Source: an uncultured Paracoccaceae bacterium (GTDB lineage: Bacteria > Pseudomonadota > Alphaproteobacteria > Rhodobacterales > Rhodobacteraceae). Taken from it: 64,000 bases of DNA. Below, piece after piece: positions 23,842 to 32,435 of this stretch; the stretch's first letter is position 1, and every line of letters starts with the position of its first letter. The position numbers and the translations under genes were made by a program. Where the stretch lies: positions 581,364-645,363 of the forward strand of contig CANLPZ010000002.1 in assembly GCA_947493145.1 (NCBI GenBank). The letters are read 5' to 3'. The notes under the pieces are model-generated. The model made no database searches and was not told the DNA's origin. It saw only the letters and a list, made by a program, of their open reading frames with translations.

Positions 23842-25077
23842 ATGACGCTTTCTAATGGGCAATCCTATCTGGCAATTCCGGGACCATCAGTGATCCCAGA
23901 ACGGGTTTTGCGGGCCATGCACAGGGCTTCGCCAAACATATATCAGGGTGAATTGGTCGATCTGACACATTCCCTAATTCCAGATTTAAAATCGGTTGCA
24001 GGAACTGCGCATCATGCCGCGATCTATATTGCGAATGGCCATGGCGTCTGGGAAGCCGCCCTGTCGAACGTCGTTAAACCTGGCGAAACAGTGCTGGTTC
24101 TGGCAACGGGCCGGTTTTGCGAAGGTTGGGGTGAAATGGCGACGGCGCTGGGCATTCACATCGAAACCATTGATTTCGGAAATGCGGCTGATGTCGATAT
24201 GACGCAAGTTGAGGCGGTTTTAAAAGCTGATACCGATCAGCGGATCAAAGCGGTCATGGCGGTTCACGTTGATACGTCCACGGGCGTGCGAAACGATATC
24301 GTGGCCTTGCGCAATACCATTGATACGGCAGGCCACAAGGCGTTGCTAATGGTGGATTGCATCGCCTCGTTGGGCTGCGATGAATTCCAAATGGATGCTT
24401 GGGGCGTCGATGTGATGGTTGCGGCCTGTCAAAAAGGTCTGATGACACCGGCAGGTGTTGGGTTCGTGTTTTTTGGACCACGCGCTGTCGAGGTGCGTGA
24501 TGCGATGCCGCGCGTGTCGCGGTATTGGGATTGGACTCTGCGGACAGAGCCAGAGGTTTTCTATCAATATTTTTGTGGGACCGCGCCGACACATCATTTG
24601 TACGGACTGCGGGCCGCACTCGACATGATCAACGCCGAAACACTGCCTGCAATTTACAATCGCCACCGTGTTTTGGCCCAATGCGTTTGGGCAGCGGTTG
24701 ACGCATGGGCAACCGCCGGAACAATGCGTTTAAACATCGACGATCCGACCAAACGCAGCCACGCGGTGACTTCTGTTGTGATTACGCCGCCAAATTCGGA
24801 ACGTTTGCAAACATGGACCCGTGAAAATATTGGCCTCACACTTGGACTGGGTTTGGGAATGGACCCAGCCGATGGGTATTTTCGGATTGGCCATATGGGG
24901 CATGTGAACGGCCAAATGATTTTGGCCGCGCTTGGTGGGATTGACGCGGGTCTAAAAGCCATCGGCGTACCGCATGGGGCGGGCGCGATCGAAGCCGCAG
25001 CGACCGTCATTGCCAAGGCCGCACCTTTTCAAGAAACAGACGTGAGCAACTGTAATACAGGATGCTGCGGCGGTTAA
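23842..25077 (+). CDS. PLP-dependent class V aminotransferase (serine/alanine-glyoxylate type)
   Basis: From the ATG at 23842, a 411-residue fold-type I enzyme beginning LAIPGPSVIPERVLRAMHR. Substrate and cofactor blocks: VHVDTSTGVRNDI, VDCIASLGCDEFQMDAWGVD, and the PLP lysine in VAACQKGLMTPAG. It fits the alanine-glyoxylate/serine-glyoxylate aminotransferase group. The C-terminus ends unusually with NCNTGCCGG, a Cys-rich tail that could bind metal. It converges with the next gene, the coding ends overlapping by four bases. Confidence 0.9.
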   Translation: MTLSNGQSYLAIPGPSVIPERVLRAMHRASPNIYQGELVDLTHSLIPDLKSVAGTAHHAAIYIANGHGVWEAALSNVVKPGETVLVLATGRFCEGWGEMATALGIHIETIDFGNAADVDMTQVEAVLKADTDQRIKAVMAVHVDTSTGVRNDIVALRNTIDTAGHKALLMVDCIASLGCDEFQMDAWGVDVMVAACQKGLMTPAGVGFVFFGPRAVEVRDAMPRVSRYWDWTLRTEPEVFYQYFCGTAPTHHLYGLRAALDMINAETLPAIYNRHRVLAQCVWAAVDAWATAGTMRLNIDDPTKRSHAVTSVVITPPNSERLQTWTRENIGLTLGLGLGMDPADGYFRIGHMGHVNGQMILAALGGIDAGLKAIGVPHGAGAIEAAATVIAKAAPFQETDVSNCNTGCCGG

Positions 25078-26189
25078 CGTACCTGCTTTTGCGCCGCTGC
25101 CAAGGCTTTTGGCAGCGCAACCTCAAACAAGTCCAAATCCGCATCTGTTCCAGCGGACACTCTGATACAGCGGTTTTGCGGCGCAACAAACGGCATACGT
25201 ACAAAAATTCCATCTGCAACCAGCGCGTTCAAAACCGTTTGCGCAAATGCACCATCTTGCCCACAATCGATGGCCACAAAATTTGTGGCCGATGGTAGCG
25301 TCGAAAGCCCGTTGGCGCGAGCGATCTGGTCAATACGGACGCGGGATTTCGCGACATTCGCAACGGTGCTGGTTAAATAATTCTGGTCGCGAAGGGCCGC
25401 AAGCGCGCCCGCTTGGGACATGCGGGACATTCCGAAATGATTGCGAATTTTGTGAAACCCCGTGATGACGGTTTTTGCGGCCAATGCATAGCCAACCCGC
25501 GCGCCCGCCATTCCATAACCTTTAGAAAATGTACGCATGCGGATCACACGGGGATCATGAATATCGATATCGGGGGACGTGCCTGTTGGTGCAAATTCGA
25601 TATACGCCTCGTCCAGCACCAGCAGACAACCCTCAGGTAAATTTTCCAAATGTTGGTGGATATAATCCGCGGACCGCCACGTCCCCATTGGATTGTCGGG
25701 GTTCGCGAAATAGACCAGCTTTGCACCCGCAGCTTTTGCCCTATCGATCAAAGCCCCAAGGTCTTCGTGATCGTCATCGTACGGCACCTTGTGCAATTGC
25801 CCGCCGAAACCCGCCACATGGTAGTTAAACGTGGGATACGCGCCCTCAGAGGTCACAACTGGGGTGCCATCGCCGACATAAAGGCGCACCAAATACCCAA
25901 GGAGTGCGTCGATGCCCTCGCCAATCACAATGTTGCCCATTGCGCATCCATGATGTTTTGCCAACGCCGCACGCAAATCGAAACTTTCTGGATCACCATA
26001 CATCCAAGCTTCGCTTGCAGCCGCCTGCATCGCTGCAAGCGCTTTGGGCGAGGGGCCAAATACGTTTTCATTTGCGCCTAAACGTGCATGAAAAGAACGC
26101 CCTGCGGCACGTTCTTGGGCTTCGGGGCCCACGAATGGTACGGATGCGGGTAACGATTGGGCGAGCGGTGTGAGTTTAACGTCTTTCAT
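25074..26189 (-). CDS. Histidinol-phosphate aminotransferase-like PLP enzyme
   Basis: A 371-residue class I/II aminotransferase. HisC-type features: LGANENVFGPSPKAL near the N-terminus, YFANPDNPMGTW, LVLDEAYIEFA, the PLP lysine in MRTFSKGYGMAGARVGYALA, and IRVSAGTDADLDLF at the end. No his genes are near, so it may be a general aromatic/histidinol-phosphate paralogue rather than the main HisC. It stands alone, between convergent and divergent neighbours. Confidence 0.87.
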   Translation of the reverse strand: MKDVKLTPLAQSLPASVPFVGPEAQERAAGRSFHARLGANENVFGPSPKALAAMQAAASEAWMYGDPESFDLRAALAKHHGCAMGNIVIGEGIDALLGYLVRLYVGDGTPVVTSEGAYPTFNYHVAGFGGQLHKVPYDDDHEDLGALIDRAKAAGAKLVYFANPDNPMGTWRSADYIHQHLENLPEGCLLVLDEAYIEFAPTGTSPDIDIHDPRVIRMRTFSKGYGMAGARVGYALAAKTVITGFHKIRNHFGMSRMSQAGALAALRDQNYLTSTVANVAKSRVRIDQIARANGLSTLPSATNFVAIDCGQDGAFAQTVLNALVADGIFVRMPFVAPQNRCIRVSAGTDADLDLFEVALPKALAAAQKQVR

Positions 26190-26275
26190 ACAGGCGACTT
26201 TGCGCGAATTCTATGCCCTTGAAAACCCATGATCCTGTGCTTACTTGAGAATCATTCGCAACATCGGAGATCGAT

Positions 26276-26440
26276 ATGGCCCAACTTTCAAGACGAGGCT
26301 TTTTGGCAACCACGGCGGCAGCTGTGAGCCTGCGTGCAGTGCCGCAAATCGCAACGAAAACTGGGGGCCGGCGCATTTTGACGTTGGTCTATGACAAATC
26401 ACTGGGAATGATGCGCGCCGTGGAACGGTTGGTGCCATAA
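26276..26440 (+). CDS. 54-residue Tat-signal protein of unknown function
   Basis: A short open frame (55 codons with stop) with CGGAGA just upstream of its ATG. It begins MAQLSRRGFLATTAAAVSLR, a canonical twin-arginine signal (SRRGFLA plus hydrophobic run), and continues for only about 30 residues (GGRRILTLVYDKSLGMMRAVERLVP). I recall similar very short Tat-signal proteins in Roseobacter genomes. The mature peptide is too short for a known cofactor domain. It diverges from the aminotransferase and converges on valS. Confidence 0.65.
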   Translation: MAQLSRRGFLATTAAAVSLRAVPQIATKTGGRRILTLVYDKSLGMMRAVERLVP

Positions 26441-26467
26441 AAAGACCCCGCATCGCTGCGAGGCCTT
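26439..26467 (-). terminator. Putative rho-independent terminator of valS
   Basis: Read on the minus strand: a hairpin (AAGGCCTCGCA / TGCGGGGTCTT with one mismatch, loop GCGA) followed by TTTTTAT. It lies about 160 bases past the valS stop, at the end of the Tat-signal gene, so it may serve both directions. Confidence 0.6.
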
Positions 26468-26481
26468 AGAAGCAAAAGCTT

Positions 26482-26620
26482 CCAATTGGGCGGTCATCGG
26501 CGTCCCCGCCTGTACCGCCTTATCAGATCACCACATCATAGTTTCCAATTGGTAAAAAATCCCCGCCGGAGGCACAAAGATTTTATGCCCTTCGGGCAGA
26601 GGATATTTAGGGCCAATTGG
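26482..26620. repeat. Three CCAATTGG palindromes in the valS 3' region
   Basis: The 8-base palindrome CCAATTGG occurs at 26482-26489, 26545-26552 and 26613-26620, roughly evenly spaced (63 and 68 bases). Small hairpins lie between, GAAGC-AAAA-GCTTC (about 26469-26482) and GCCC-TTCG-GGGC-like (about 26587-26597). No gene is seen in 26441-26629. Confidence 0.6.
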
Positions 26621-26629
26621 AAGAGAGCA

Positions 26630-29600
26630 TCACCGCATATCCGCGAGTCGTTTGAGCGCGGCGTTGAGCTTTTCTTCTTCCTCTTCGCGCAACGCGAGGT
26701 TTTCGCGGGCTTCAGTGATCACCGCCTCGGGGGCGGAGGCCACGAATTTCGGGTTGTTCAACCGCCCGCGTAACCCGCCCAATTCCTTGGCCAGTTTTCC
26801 AAGCGCTTTGTTTAGTCGCGCCTCTTCTGCGTCGAGATCGATCACATCGGCCAAGGGCAGGGCAAAGGTGCCACCTTGGGCCGCAACGGTAACCGCGCCT
26901 TTGGGCAGGGCGTCGACGGCAGAGAGGCTTTCGATACGGGCGAGTTTTAGGATGATCGCCTCATTCGCGGCCCATGCGTTTTGGCCAGCCTCGTCCAGCT
27001 CCAATTGCAGCATCGGCAGAACCGCACCCGCAGGCACGTTCATTTCCGCGCGGATACTACGGATGCTTTCAATCAGCGCGATCACCCAATTCATTTCGCG
27101 GTCGGCGTCGGTGTTCACCACGTCATCCGCCGTGTAGGTCGGCCAATCCGCATGCACCAGCATTTTGGCGCGGGTGTCAGCGGAGCTGCCCCACAGTTCC
27201 TCTGTAATGAACGGCATGATCGGGTGCAACAGGATGTAGCATTGGTCCAGCACCCACGCCATGGTTTCGCGGGTGTCTTTCAGGGCCGCTTCGTCCTCGG
27301 AATAGAACAGCGGTTTTGACAGTTCCACATACCAGTCGCAGACTTTACCCCAGACGAATGCATAGAGTGCGTTGGCCGCGTCGTTGAAACGGTAGGCGGC
27401 AAGGGCCGCGTCGACCGTTTCGCGGGTCTTGGCGACCTCGCCGATGATCCATTTGTTTACGGCGAATTCTGGCTGTGGGATTCCGTCCACACGCGGCGCA
27501 TCAAACACCCCGTTCATTTCGGCAAAGCGCGAGGCGTTCCACAGCTTGGTGCCGAAATTGCGGTAACCTTTGATCCGGTCGGTGTCCATTTTGAGCACAC
27601 CGCCCATCGACGCCATGGCGGTGTTCGCGAACCGCAGCGCATCCGCGCCGAACTCATCAATGATGGTCAGCGGGTCGATCACATTACCGGTGGACTTCGA
27701 CATTTTCTTACCCTTGGCGTCGCGCACAAGCCCGTGCAGGTAGACGTCTTTGAACGGGATGTCGTCGACCACGGCCAATTGCATCATCATCATACGGGCG
27801 ACCCAAAAGAACAGGATGTCTTGGCCTGTGATTAGCGTGCTGGTCGGGAAATATTTTTGCAGCTCATCGGTGTTTTCCGGCCAACCAAGTGTGCCGATGG
27901 GCCAAAGGCCAGAGGAGAACCATGTGTCGAGAACGTCGGGGTCGCGCCAAAGATAGTTGTTTCCTACATTCAACCGAGTTTTTTGTTCTGCATCATTGGC
28001 ATTCTCTGCTAGCAAATAGTCGTTGTCAAAAGCCATCCCACCGTAGCCACCTTTATGGTTTTGGTACAAAGCGATCGCATCTTCTAAAGAAGTAGACACC
28101 AAAGGAACAGGGTTGTCGAAATCTAAAAACCTTTCGCCAGATTTTTCATTTGTTGCAACGCGCGCGCCATACCAAACAGGAATTTGGTGTCCCCACCAGA
28201 GTTGACGGGAAATGCACCATGGTTCGATGTTTTCCAGCCAATGAAAATACACTTTTTCACCGCTTTCGGGCATGATGTTGACTTCGCCACTTTTGACAGC
28301 TTCAAGGGCTGGAGCCACGATCTTTTTAGTCTCTACGAACCATTGGTCGGTGAGCATTGGTTCGATAACCACTTTTGAACGATCACCGAAAGGTTGCATG
28401 ATAGGCTTATCTTCCACAAACGGAATTTCTCGCGTTCGAAAGTTGCCATCTTCGTCTTCGTACTGCTCTGAAGTCATAACAGCGTTACCGTCGGCTGTGA
28501 TATCGGCCACGATTTTTGCGCGGGCATCTTCGCGCGACAAACCGCGATATTCGTTGGGTACTAAATTGAGTTTATCAATTTCGTTTTCGGTATACCCGAG
28601 ACCCATGTTGTAGTTGGCCGCTTTCTTCGCAGCAATCGCATATGGCTCTCCATCATCCCGCATAAAAGCCTTACTATCCATTAATCGGTACATCGGGATG
28701 CCGCCGCGCTTGGCGACCTGATAGTCGTTGAAGTCGTGCGCACCGGTGATTTTCACAGCACCCGAGCCGAAATCTGGATCAGGGTATTCGTCGGTGATGA
28801 TTGGAATTAGGCGGCGGTGCTCTTTCGGTCCAACTGGAATCTCACAGAGTTTCCCGACGATTGGCGCGTAACGCTCATCTGATGGATGAACCGCAACAGC
28901 GCCATCACCCAGCATGGTTTCGGGGCGCGTGGTCGCGATTGAGATGTAATCGCGCTCTTCGCTTAGCGTGACATTCCCGTCCTCGTCCTTTTCGACGTAG
29001 GTATAGGTTGCACCTTCCGCGAGCGGGTATTTGAAATGCCACATGTGGCCCGGCGTTTCGATATTTTCGACCTCAAGGTCCGAGATCGCGGTTTCAAATT
29101 TTGGGTCCCAATTGACTAAACGCTTGCCGCGGTAAATCAGGCCTTTGTTATACATCTCAACAAAGACTTTGATGACGGCGTCATGGAAGTTGCCGTCGTT
29201 CCCTTCGGGTGCGTTTGGTGCGCCAGACATGGTAAAGGCTTCGCGGTCCCAATCACAAGACGCGCCCAGACGTTTGAGCTGGTTGATGATTGTGCCGCCG
29301 GATTGGGCTTTCCAATCCCAAACATGTTTCAAGAATTCGTCGCGGCCCAATTCGGCGCGGGTCGGTTTGTCTTCTTCAGCCAGTTTGCGTTCAACGACCA
29401 TTTGGGTCGCGATGCCTGCGTGGTCGGTGCCTGGTTGCCAAAGCGTGTCAAAGCCGCGCATGCGGTGCCAGCGGGTTAAAATATCCTGCAGCGTGTTGTT
29501 AAACGCATGGCCCATGTGCAAAACGCCGGTGACATTGGGCGGCGGGATCATCACAGAAAAGGTTTCAGAGCGCGATGCATTAGCGCCGGCTTTGAAACAG

Positions 29601-29671
29601 CCTGCCTCTTCCCATGCTTTGTAAAGACGGTCCTCGGCCTCAGCCGCGTTAAAGTTTTTTTCCATCGCCAT
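26630..29671 (-). CDS. valS: Valyl-tRNA synthetase
   Basis: From the ATG at 29669-29671 (AAAGGTG upstream), 1013 residues, a class Ia synthetase. The HIGH motif is HMGH in [21 protein letters not shown], the KMSKS motif is intact in [12 protein letters not shown], and the C-terminal coiled coil ([26 protein letters not shown]) is typical of ValRS. It charges tRNA-Val and edits threonine. By eye a central stretch (about 27950-28690) is richer in A+T than the rest, as if mosaic. The frame reaching 29764 overlaps the divergent gene and is not used. Confidence 0.96.
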   Translation of the reverse strand: MAMEKNFNAAEAEDRLYKAWEEAGCFKAGANASRSETFSVMIPPPNVTGVLHMGHAFNNTLQDILTRWHRMRGFDTLWQPGTDHAGIATQMVVERKLAEEDKPTRAELGRDEFLKHVWDWKAQSGGTIINQLKRLGASCDWDREAFTMSGAPNAPEGNDGNFHDAVIKVFVEMYNKGLIYRGKRLVNWDPKFETAISDLEVENIETPGHMWHFKYPLAEGATYTYVEKDEDGNVTLSEERDYISIATTRPETMLGDGAVAVHPSDERYAPIVGKLCEIPVGPKEHRRLIPIITDEYPDPDFGSGAVKITGAHDFNDYQVAKRGGIPMYRLMDSKAFMRDDGEPYAIAAKKAANYNMGLGYTENEIDKLNLVPNEYRGLSREDARAKIVADITADGNAVMTSEQYEDEDGNFRTREIPFVEDKPIMQPFGDRSKVVIEPMLTDQWFVETKKIVAPALEAVKSGEVNIMPESGEKVYFHWLENIEPWCISRQLWWGHQIPVWYGARVATNEKSGERFLDFDNPVPLVSTSLEDAIALYQNHKGGYGGMAFDNDYLLAENANDAEQKTRLNVGNNYLWRDPDVLDTWFSSGLWPIGTLGWPENTDELQKYFPTSTLITGQDILFFWVARMMMMQLAVVDDIPFKDVYLHGLVRDAKGKKMSKSTGNVIDPLTIIDEFGADALRFANTAMASMGGVLKMDTDRIKGYRNFGTKLWNASRFAEMNGVFDAPRVDGIPQPEFAVNKWIIGEVAKTRETVDAALAAYRFNDAANALYAFVWGKVCDWYVELSKPLFYSEDEAALKDTRETMAWVLDQCYILLHPIMPFITEELWGSSADTRAKMLVHADWPTYTADDVVNTDADREMNWVIALIESIRSIRAEMNVPAGAVLPMLQLELDEAGQNAWAANEAIILKLARIESLSAVDALPKGAVTVAAQGGTFALPLADVIDLDAEEARLNKALGKLAKELGGLRGRLNNPKFVASAPEAVITEARENLALREEEEEKLNAALKRLADMR

Positions 29672-29743
29672 TTGCGTGTCACCTTTGTAGGATTTCAGCG
29701 TGATCTTTAACGCAGGCAAAGATGTGGTGAAAGGGCGAATTGA

Positions 29744-30520
29744 ATGAACACGACACCAAAACACGGGCTAACCGAACCTCGGTCGTGGATTGCGTTGTTT
29801 TGGCGGCTGAAAGGATGGATCGTTGCGATCGGTTTTGCCGTGTTGATTGGGCTGACAATCGCGAGCGTGAATAGCTATCGCAAAGCGGGTGTGTTTGATC
29901 GCGATGGGGTATCGGTCACGGCCGAAGCCGTGTCGCGACGCATTGAATACGGTTCGCACGACGATGAAGGTGACGAGTATTTCGTAACCTTTTCCTTCGC
30001 CGCAAATGGCGGGGCCGTGTATCGGGTGGAACGCGAAGTGTCGCGTCGATTTTACAACCGTTCAAATTTTGGAACCCGCCATGTGATCCGGTATTTGGGG
30101 CATGATCCGATGCGTGTTGAATACTATGTTGGTGAATTTCGGGATGATGGGATCACTTTGCAGCTTTTTGCGCTTGTGATTGGTGCGGCTGCGCTGGGGG
30201 GGCTTTGGTTTGTTGGGGACAAGACAAACACGGGCATTCGCTCGCGGCGCGACGGGATCAAAATGGTAGGCGAGGTCATGCGGATCGAAGAGCTGCGTGA
30301 CAAAGAGGGCGATAAAACCGGACAAGCCGTTTTGCATTGGATTGATCCAGACGGTCGTATTGGGCAGTCCTTGCCCCAAGATATCGGCGTGATCCGCCGG
30401 TACGCGCGCGGCGATGTTCTGACGCTTTACAAACATCCGCGCCGTGATTTGGTCTGGTGGGAAGGCGATGTTGGCCCCCGCAAATACCGGTCCGGACGGT
30501 TTCCGAAAGTGTCGCGTTAA
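29744..30520 (+). CDS. DUF3592-like membrane protein
   Basis: A 258-residue protein with two membrane helices (about 24-46 and 146-168) bracketing a periplasmic region with SH3-like beta character ([37 protein letters not shown]), and a cytoplasmic C-terminal beta domain. This fits DUF3592, a family of unknown function. It diverges from valS and its stop overlaps the anti-sigma factor gene end. Confidence 0.72.
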   Translation: MNTTPKHGLTEPRSWIALFWRLKGWIVAIGFAVLIGLTIASVNSYRKAGVFDRDGVSVTAEAVSRRIEYGSHDDEGDEYFVTFSFAANGGAVYRVEREVSRRFYNRSNFGTRHVIRYLGHDPMRVEYYVGEFRDDGITLQLFALVIGAAALGGLWFVGDKTNTGIRSRRDGIKMVGEVMRIEELRDKEGDKTGQAVLHWIDPDGRIGQSLPQDIGVIRRYARGDVLTLYKHPRRDLVWWEGDVGPRKYRSGRFPKVSR

Positions 30521-31269
30521 ATGTCCAGTTGCTGATACACCAGTTGCGCCAGTTGCGACAGGTCGTCCTTTTCCACCGCGCCGACAAGGGCATAGGTCAG
30601 ACGGTCGTCTTCCCAATAAAAGGATCGTTCTTCACCGTTTTCGTTGAACTGAAACGATGCCAATTGACCGGATGATCCTTGGACTGCGAACAGCGTTATG
30701 CGCGTGCCATCGCCGTTTTCATACATGAATTGTGCGGCTGGGCCTTCGGTTGCTGAAACCAAACGACCACCGATGAGGTCGAAACCTCGGGTGCTCAGAT
30801 CAGGGGCTTGCAGGGGCTCGCCCACACGGTTTGACAACCACCGTACCAAGGTTTCTTCCTCTGAGGCTTTGACCTCTACAGGGCGGTGCGGATCAATCGA
30901 ATATACCAAATGCGCTGTCACCGCTTGGTCGACCAATGTGGCGACTTGGGCGGGATCCAAACCATTTTGGCCCCGCGCCAGCCAGCCACCGCCCACCCCA
31001 AGGGCCAGCAGCACCGCCGCAGCGGCAGCCATCGCGCCCATGCCAAATCGCGGTGCGTTGGGGGTGTTGGCCGGCGCTTGAACAACAATGGTTGGCGTGT
31101 CTTCAGGCGGAAATATTGCGCGGATCGCGTCGTTTTGGGCGGACCAATCTGCGAGTTCTTCGGCTTTTTCAGGATGTGCGTTCAGGTAGTCCTCGACCGC
31201 TTGCATGTCGTCCATCGACAATTGCCCATCGACAAAAGCATGTAACATTTCTTCGGTGATCTTCGTCAT
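30517..31269 (-). CDS. Anti-sigma factor (transmembrane)
   Basis: A 250-residue protein with an N-terminal zinc-finger-like anti-sigma segment without the full HxxxCxxC motif (ITEEMLHAFVDGQLSMDDM, VEDYLNAHPEKAEELADW), one membrane helix (about 75-95, MGAMAAAAAVLLALGVGGGW) and a periplasmic domain. It overlaps the sigma factor gene upstream by four bases. It should sequester the sigma factor at the membrane until a signal arrives. Confidence 0.88.
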   Translation of the reverse strand: MTKITEEMLHAFVDGQLSMDDMQAVEDYLNAHPEKAEELADWSAQNDAIRAIFPPEDTPTIVVQAPANTPNAPRFGMGAMAAAAAVLLALGVGGGWLARGQNGLDPAQVATLVDQAVTAHLVYSIDPHRPVEVKASEEETLVRWLSNRVGEPLQAPDLSTRGFDLIGGRLVSATEGPAAQFMYENGDGTRITLFAVQGSSGQLASFQFNENGEERSFYWEDDRLTYALVGAVEKDDLSQLAQLVYQQLDI

Positions 31270-31745
31270 GACAGACCTCCTGTCGCAACTCGCAAGGCGG
31301 CACGGGCGCGTCCAATACGAGACATGAGTGTTCCCATCGGTATATCTAAGGCGGCGGCCGCATCTTTGTAGGCCATGCCGCCAATCACCACAGCCAAAAG
31401 CGCATCGCGTTGTTCAGCGGGCAGTTGGTCCAACGCACGGGCCGTGTCTTTTAACGCCATGTGATCGGCTGTGGCATCGGGCGTGGCACGTTCTGCCACG
31501 TCTTCGATCGAGGTATTTGCACGATGCGCTGGGCTGCGCAATTGATTGCGATGAATATTAAGCAGCATCCGGAACAACCAAGATTTAAGACTGCCACGGT
31601 CATGGTACATCTCTTTTTTGCGCAAGGCGCGTTCCGCACAGTCTTGCATCAAATCGTCTGCCATTGTGCGATCGCGCGTTAAATAGAACGCGTAACGCCA
31701 CAAATCGGGCAGCAAAGATTGAATTTCTATCTCTAGGTCAGGCAT
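31266..31745 (-). CDS. ECF-type RNA polymerase sigma factor
   Basis: From the ATG at 31743-31745, a 159-residue sigma-70 family factor with region 2 (LLPDLWRYAFYLTRDRTMADDLMQDCAERAL) and region 4 (LPAEQRDALLAVVIGGMAYKDAAAALDIPMGTLMSRIGRARAAL). It lacks region 3 and a longer C-terminal extension, so it is an ECF factor. It is coupled to its anti-sigma factor. The signal is unknown; envelope or oxidative stress is usual for this class. Confidence 0.9.
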   Translation of the reverse strand: MPDLEIEIQSLLPDLWRYAFYLTRDRTMADDLMQDCAERALRKKEMYHDRGSLKSWLFRMLLNIHRNQLRSPAHRANTSIEDVAERATPDATADHMALKDTARALDQLPAEQRDALLAVVIGGMAYKDAAAALDIPMGTLMSRIGRARAALRVATGGLS

Positions 31746-31768
31746 AGGGCCGCAATTCACAATCAAAG

Positions 31769-31796
31769 CAGGACCCTGCGGGGGCACAGGGTCCTG
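31769..31796 (-). other. Strong hairpin between the lipoprotein and sigma factor genes
   Basis: A perfect 10-bp inverted repeat CAGGACCCTG / CAGGGTCCTG with an 8-base loop lies between the lipoprotein stop (31820) and the sigma factor ATG (31745). In the leftward transcript it is followed by CTTTGATTG, so it is at best a weak terminator; it may attenuate sigma expression or protect the upstream message. Confidence 0.6.
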
Positions 31797-31819
31797 TCGG
31801 GCGACCTTAGCGTAGGAAT

Positions 31820-32200
31820 TTATGGACGCGCAAGATGCCAAACGCCGCCGACTCCGTCACCAGTGGTTTGACCCGCTTTACGGTCTTGTATCCAAAGATA
31901 AAGCGGCTGGTCCTGATACGCCCACTGAAGATCGCCACCTTTACGGGTGATGATGGAATACCCTTCTGGTGCTTCTGCACCCGCTTTCGCCATAAGCGGA
32001 GGCCAGCTTGCCGCGCAGCCGCCATTGCAGTTGCTGACGCCAGCGGCGTCGTTGTCAAAGGTGTAAAGGCTCATGCCCTTGGCATCGACTAAGATGCCGT
32101 TTTGGACCTGCGCGGGCGCAGACGCATGTCCGTCTGCATAGGCTTCGCATGCACCCAATGTGGCTGCAACGGCAAGAACTGAAACGAATTTAAATGTCAT
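31820..32200 (-). CDS. Secreted-repeat lipoprotein-like protein
   Basis: A 126-residue exported protein with a lipobox-like ATLGACEAY at the end of the signal. The mature part has the secreted-repeat pattern (PF03640 type): GILVDAKGMSLYTFDNDAAGVSNCNGGCAASWPPL and DLQWAYQDQPLYLWIQDRKAGQTTGDGVGGVWHLA. Its role is unknown; related proteins are often co-transcribed with ECF sigma factors, as here. The 235-base gap to its right holds this operon's promoter and that of the divergent oxidoreductase, and no gene. Confidence 0.85.
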   Translation of the reverse strand: MTFKFVSVLAVAATLGACEAYADGHASAPAQVQNGILVDAKGMSLYTFDNDAAGVSNCNGGCAASWPPLMAKAGAEAPEGYSIITRKGGDLQWAYQDQPLYLWIQDRKAGQTTGDGVGGVWHLARP

Positions 32201-32435
32201 GTTTTGGTTTCCTTTGTGATCGTCGGGTTTCCGACATGGATATGAAACAAACAGCGCGAGAGCGGGTTTTAATCCCGAATTGGGCGTGTTTTTTCAAAAA
32301 AATTATAAGCCATTGAATGCATTCACATATTTTTGAATAAATTTCGGTTTTTGCGGATGATTAAATGTCTCTGGGGACTGGACAGAGCATTTGTGCGCAG
32401 TAGGGTGTGCAGGTCTTTAGTGCAGAGCTTTGAAA

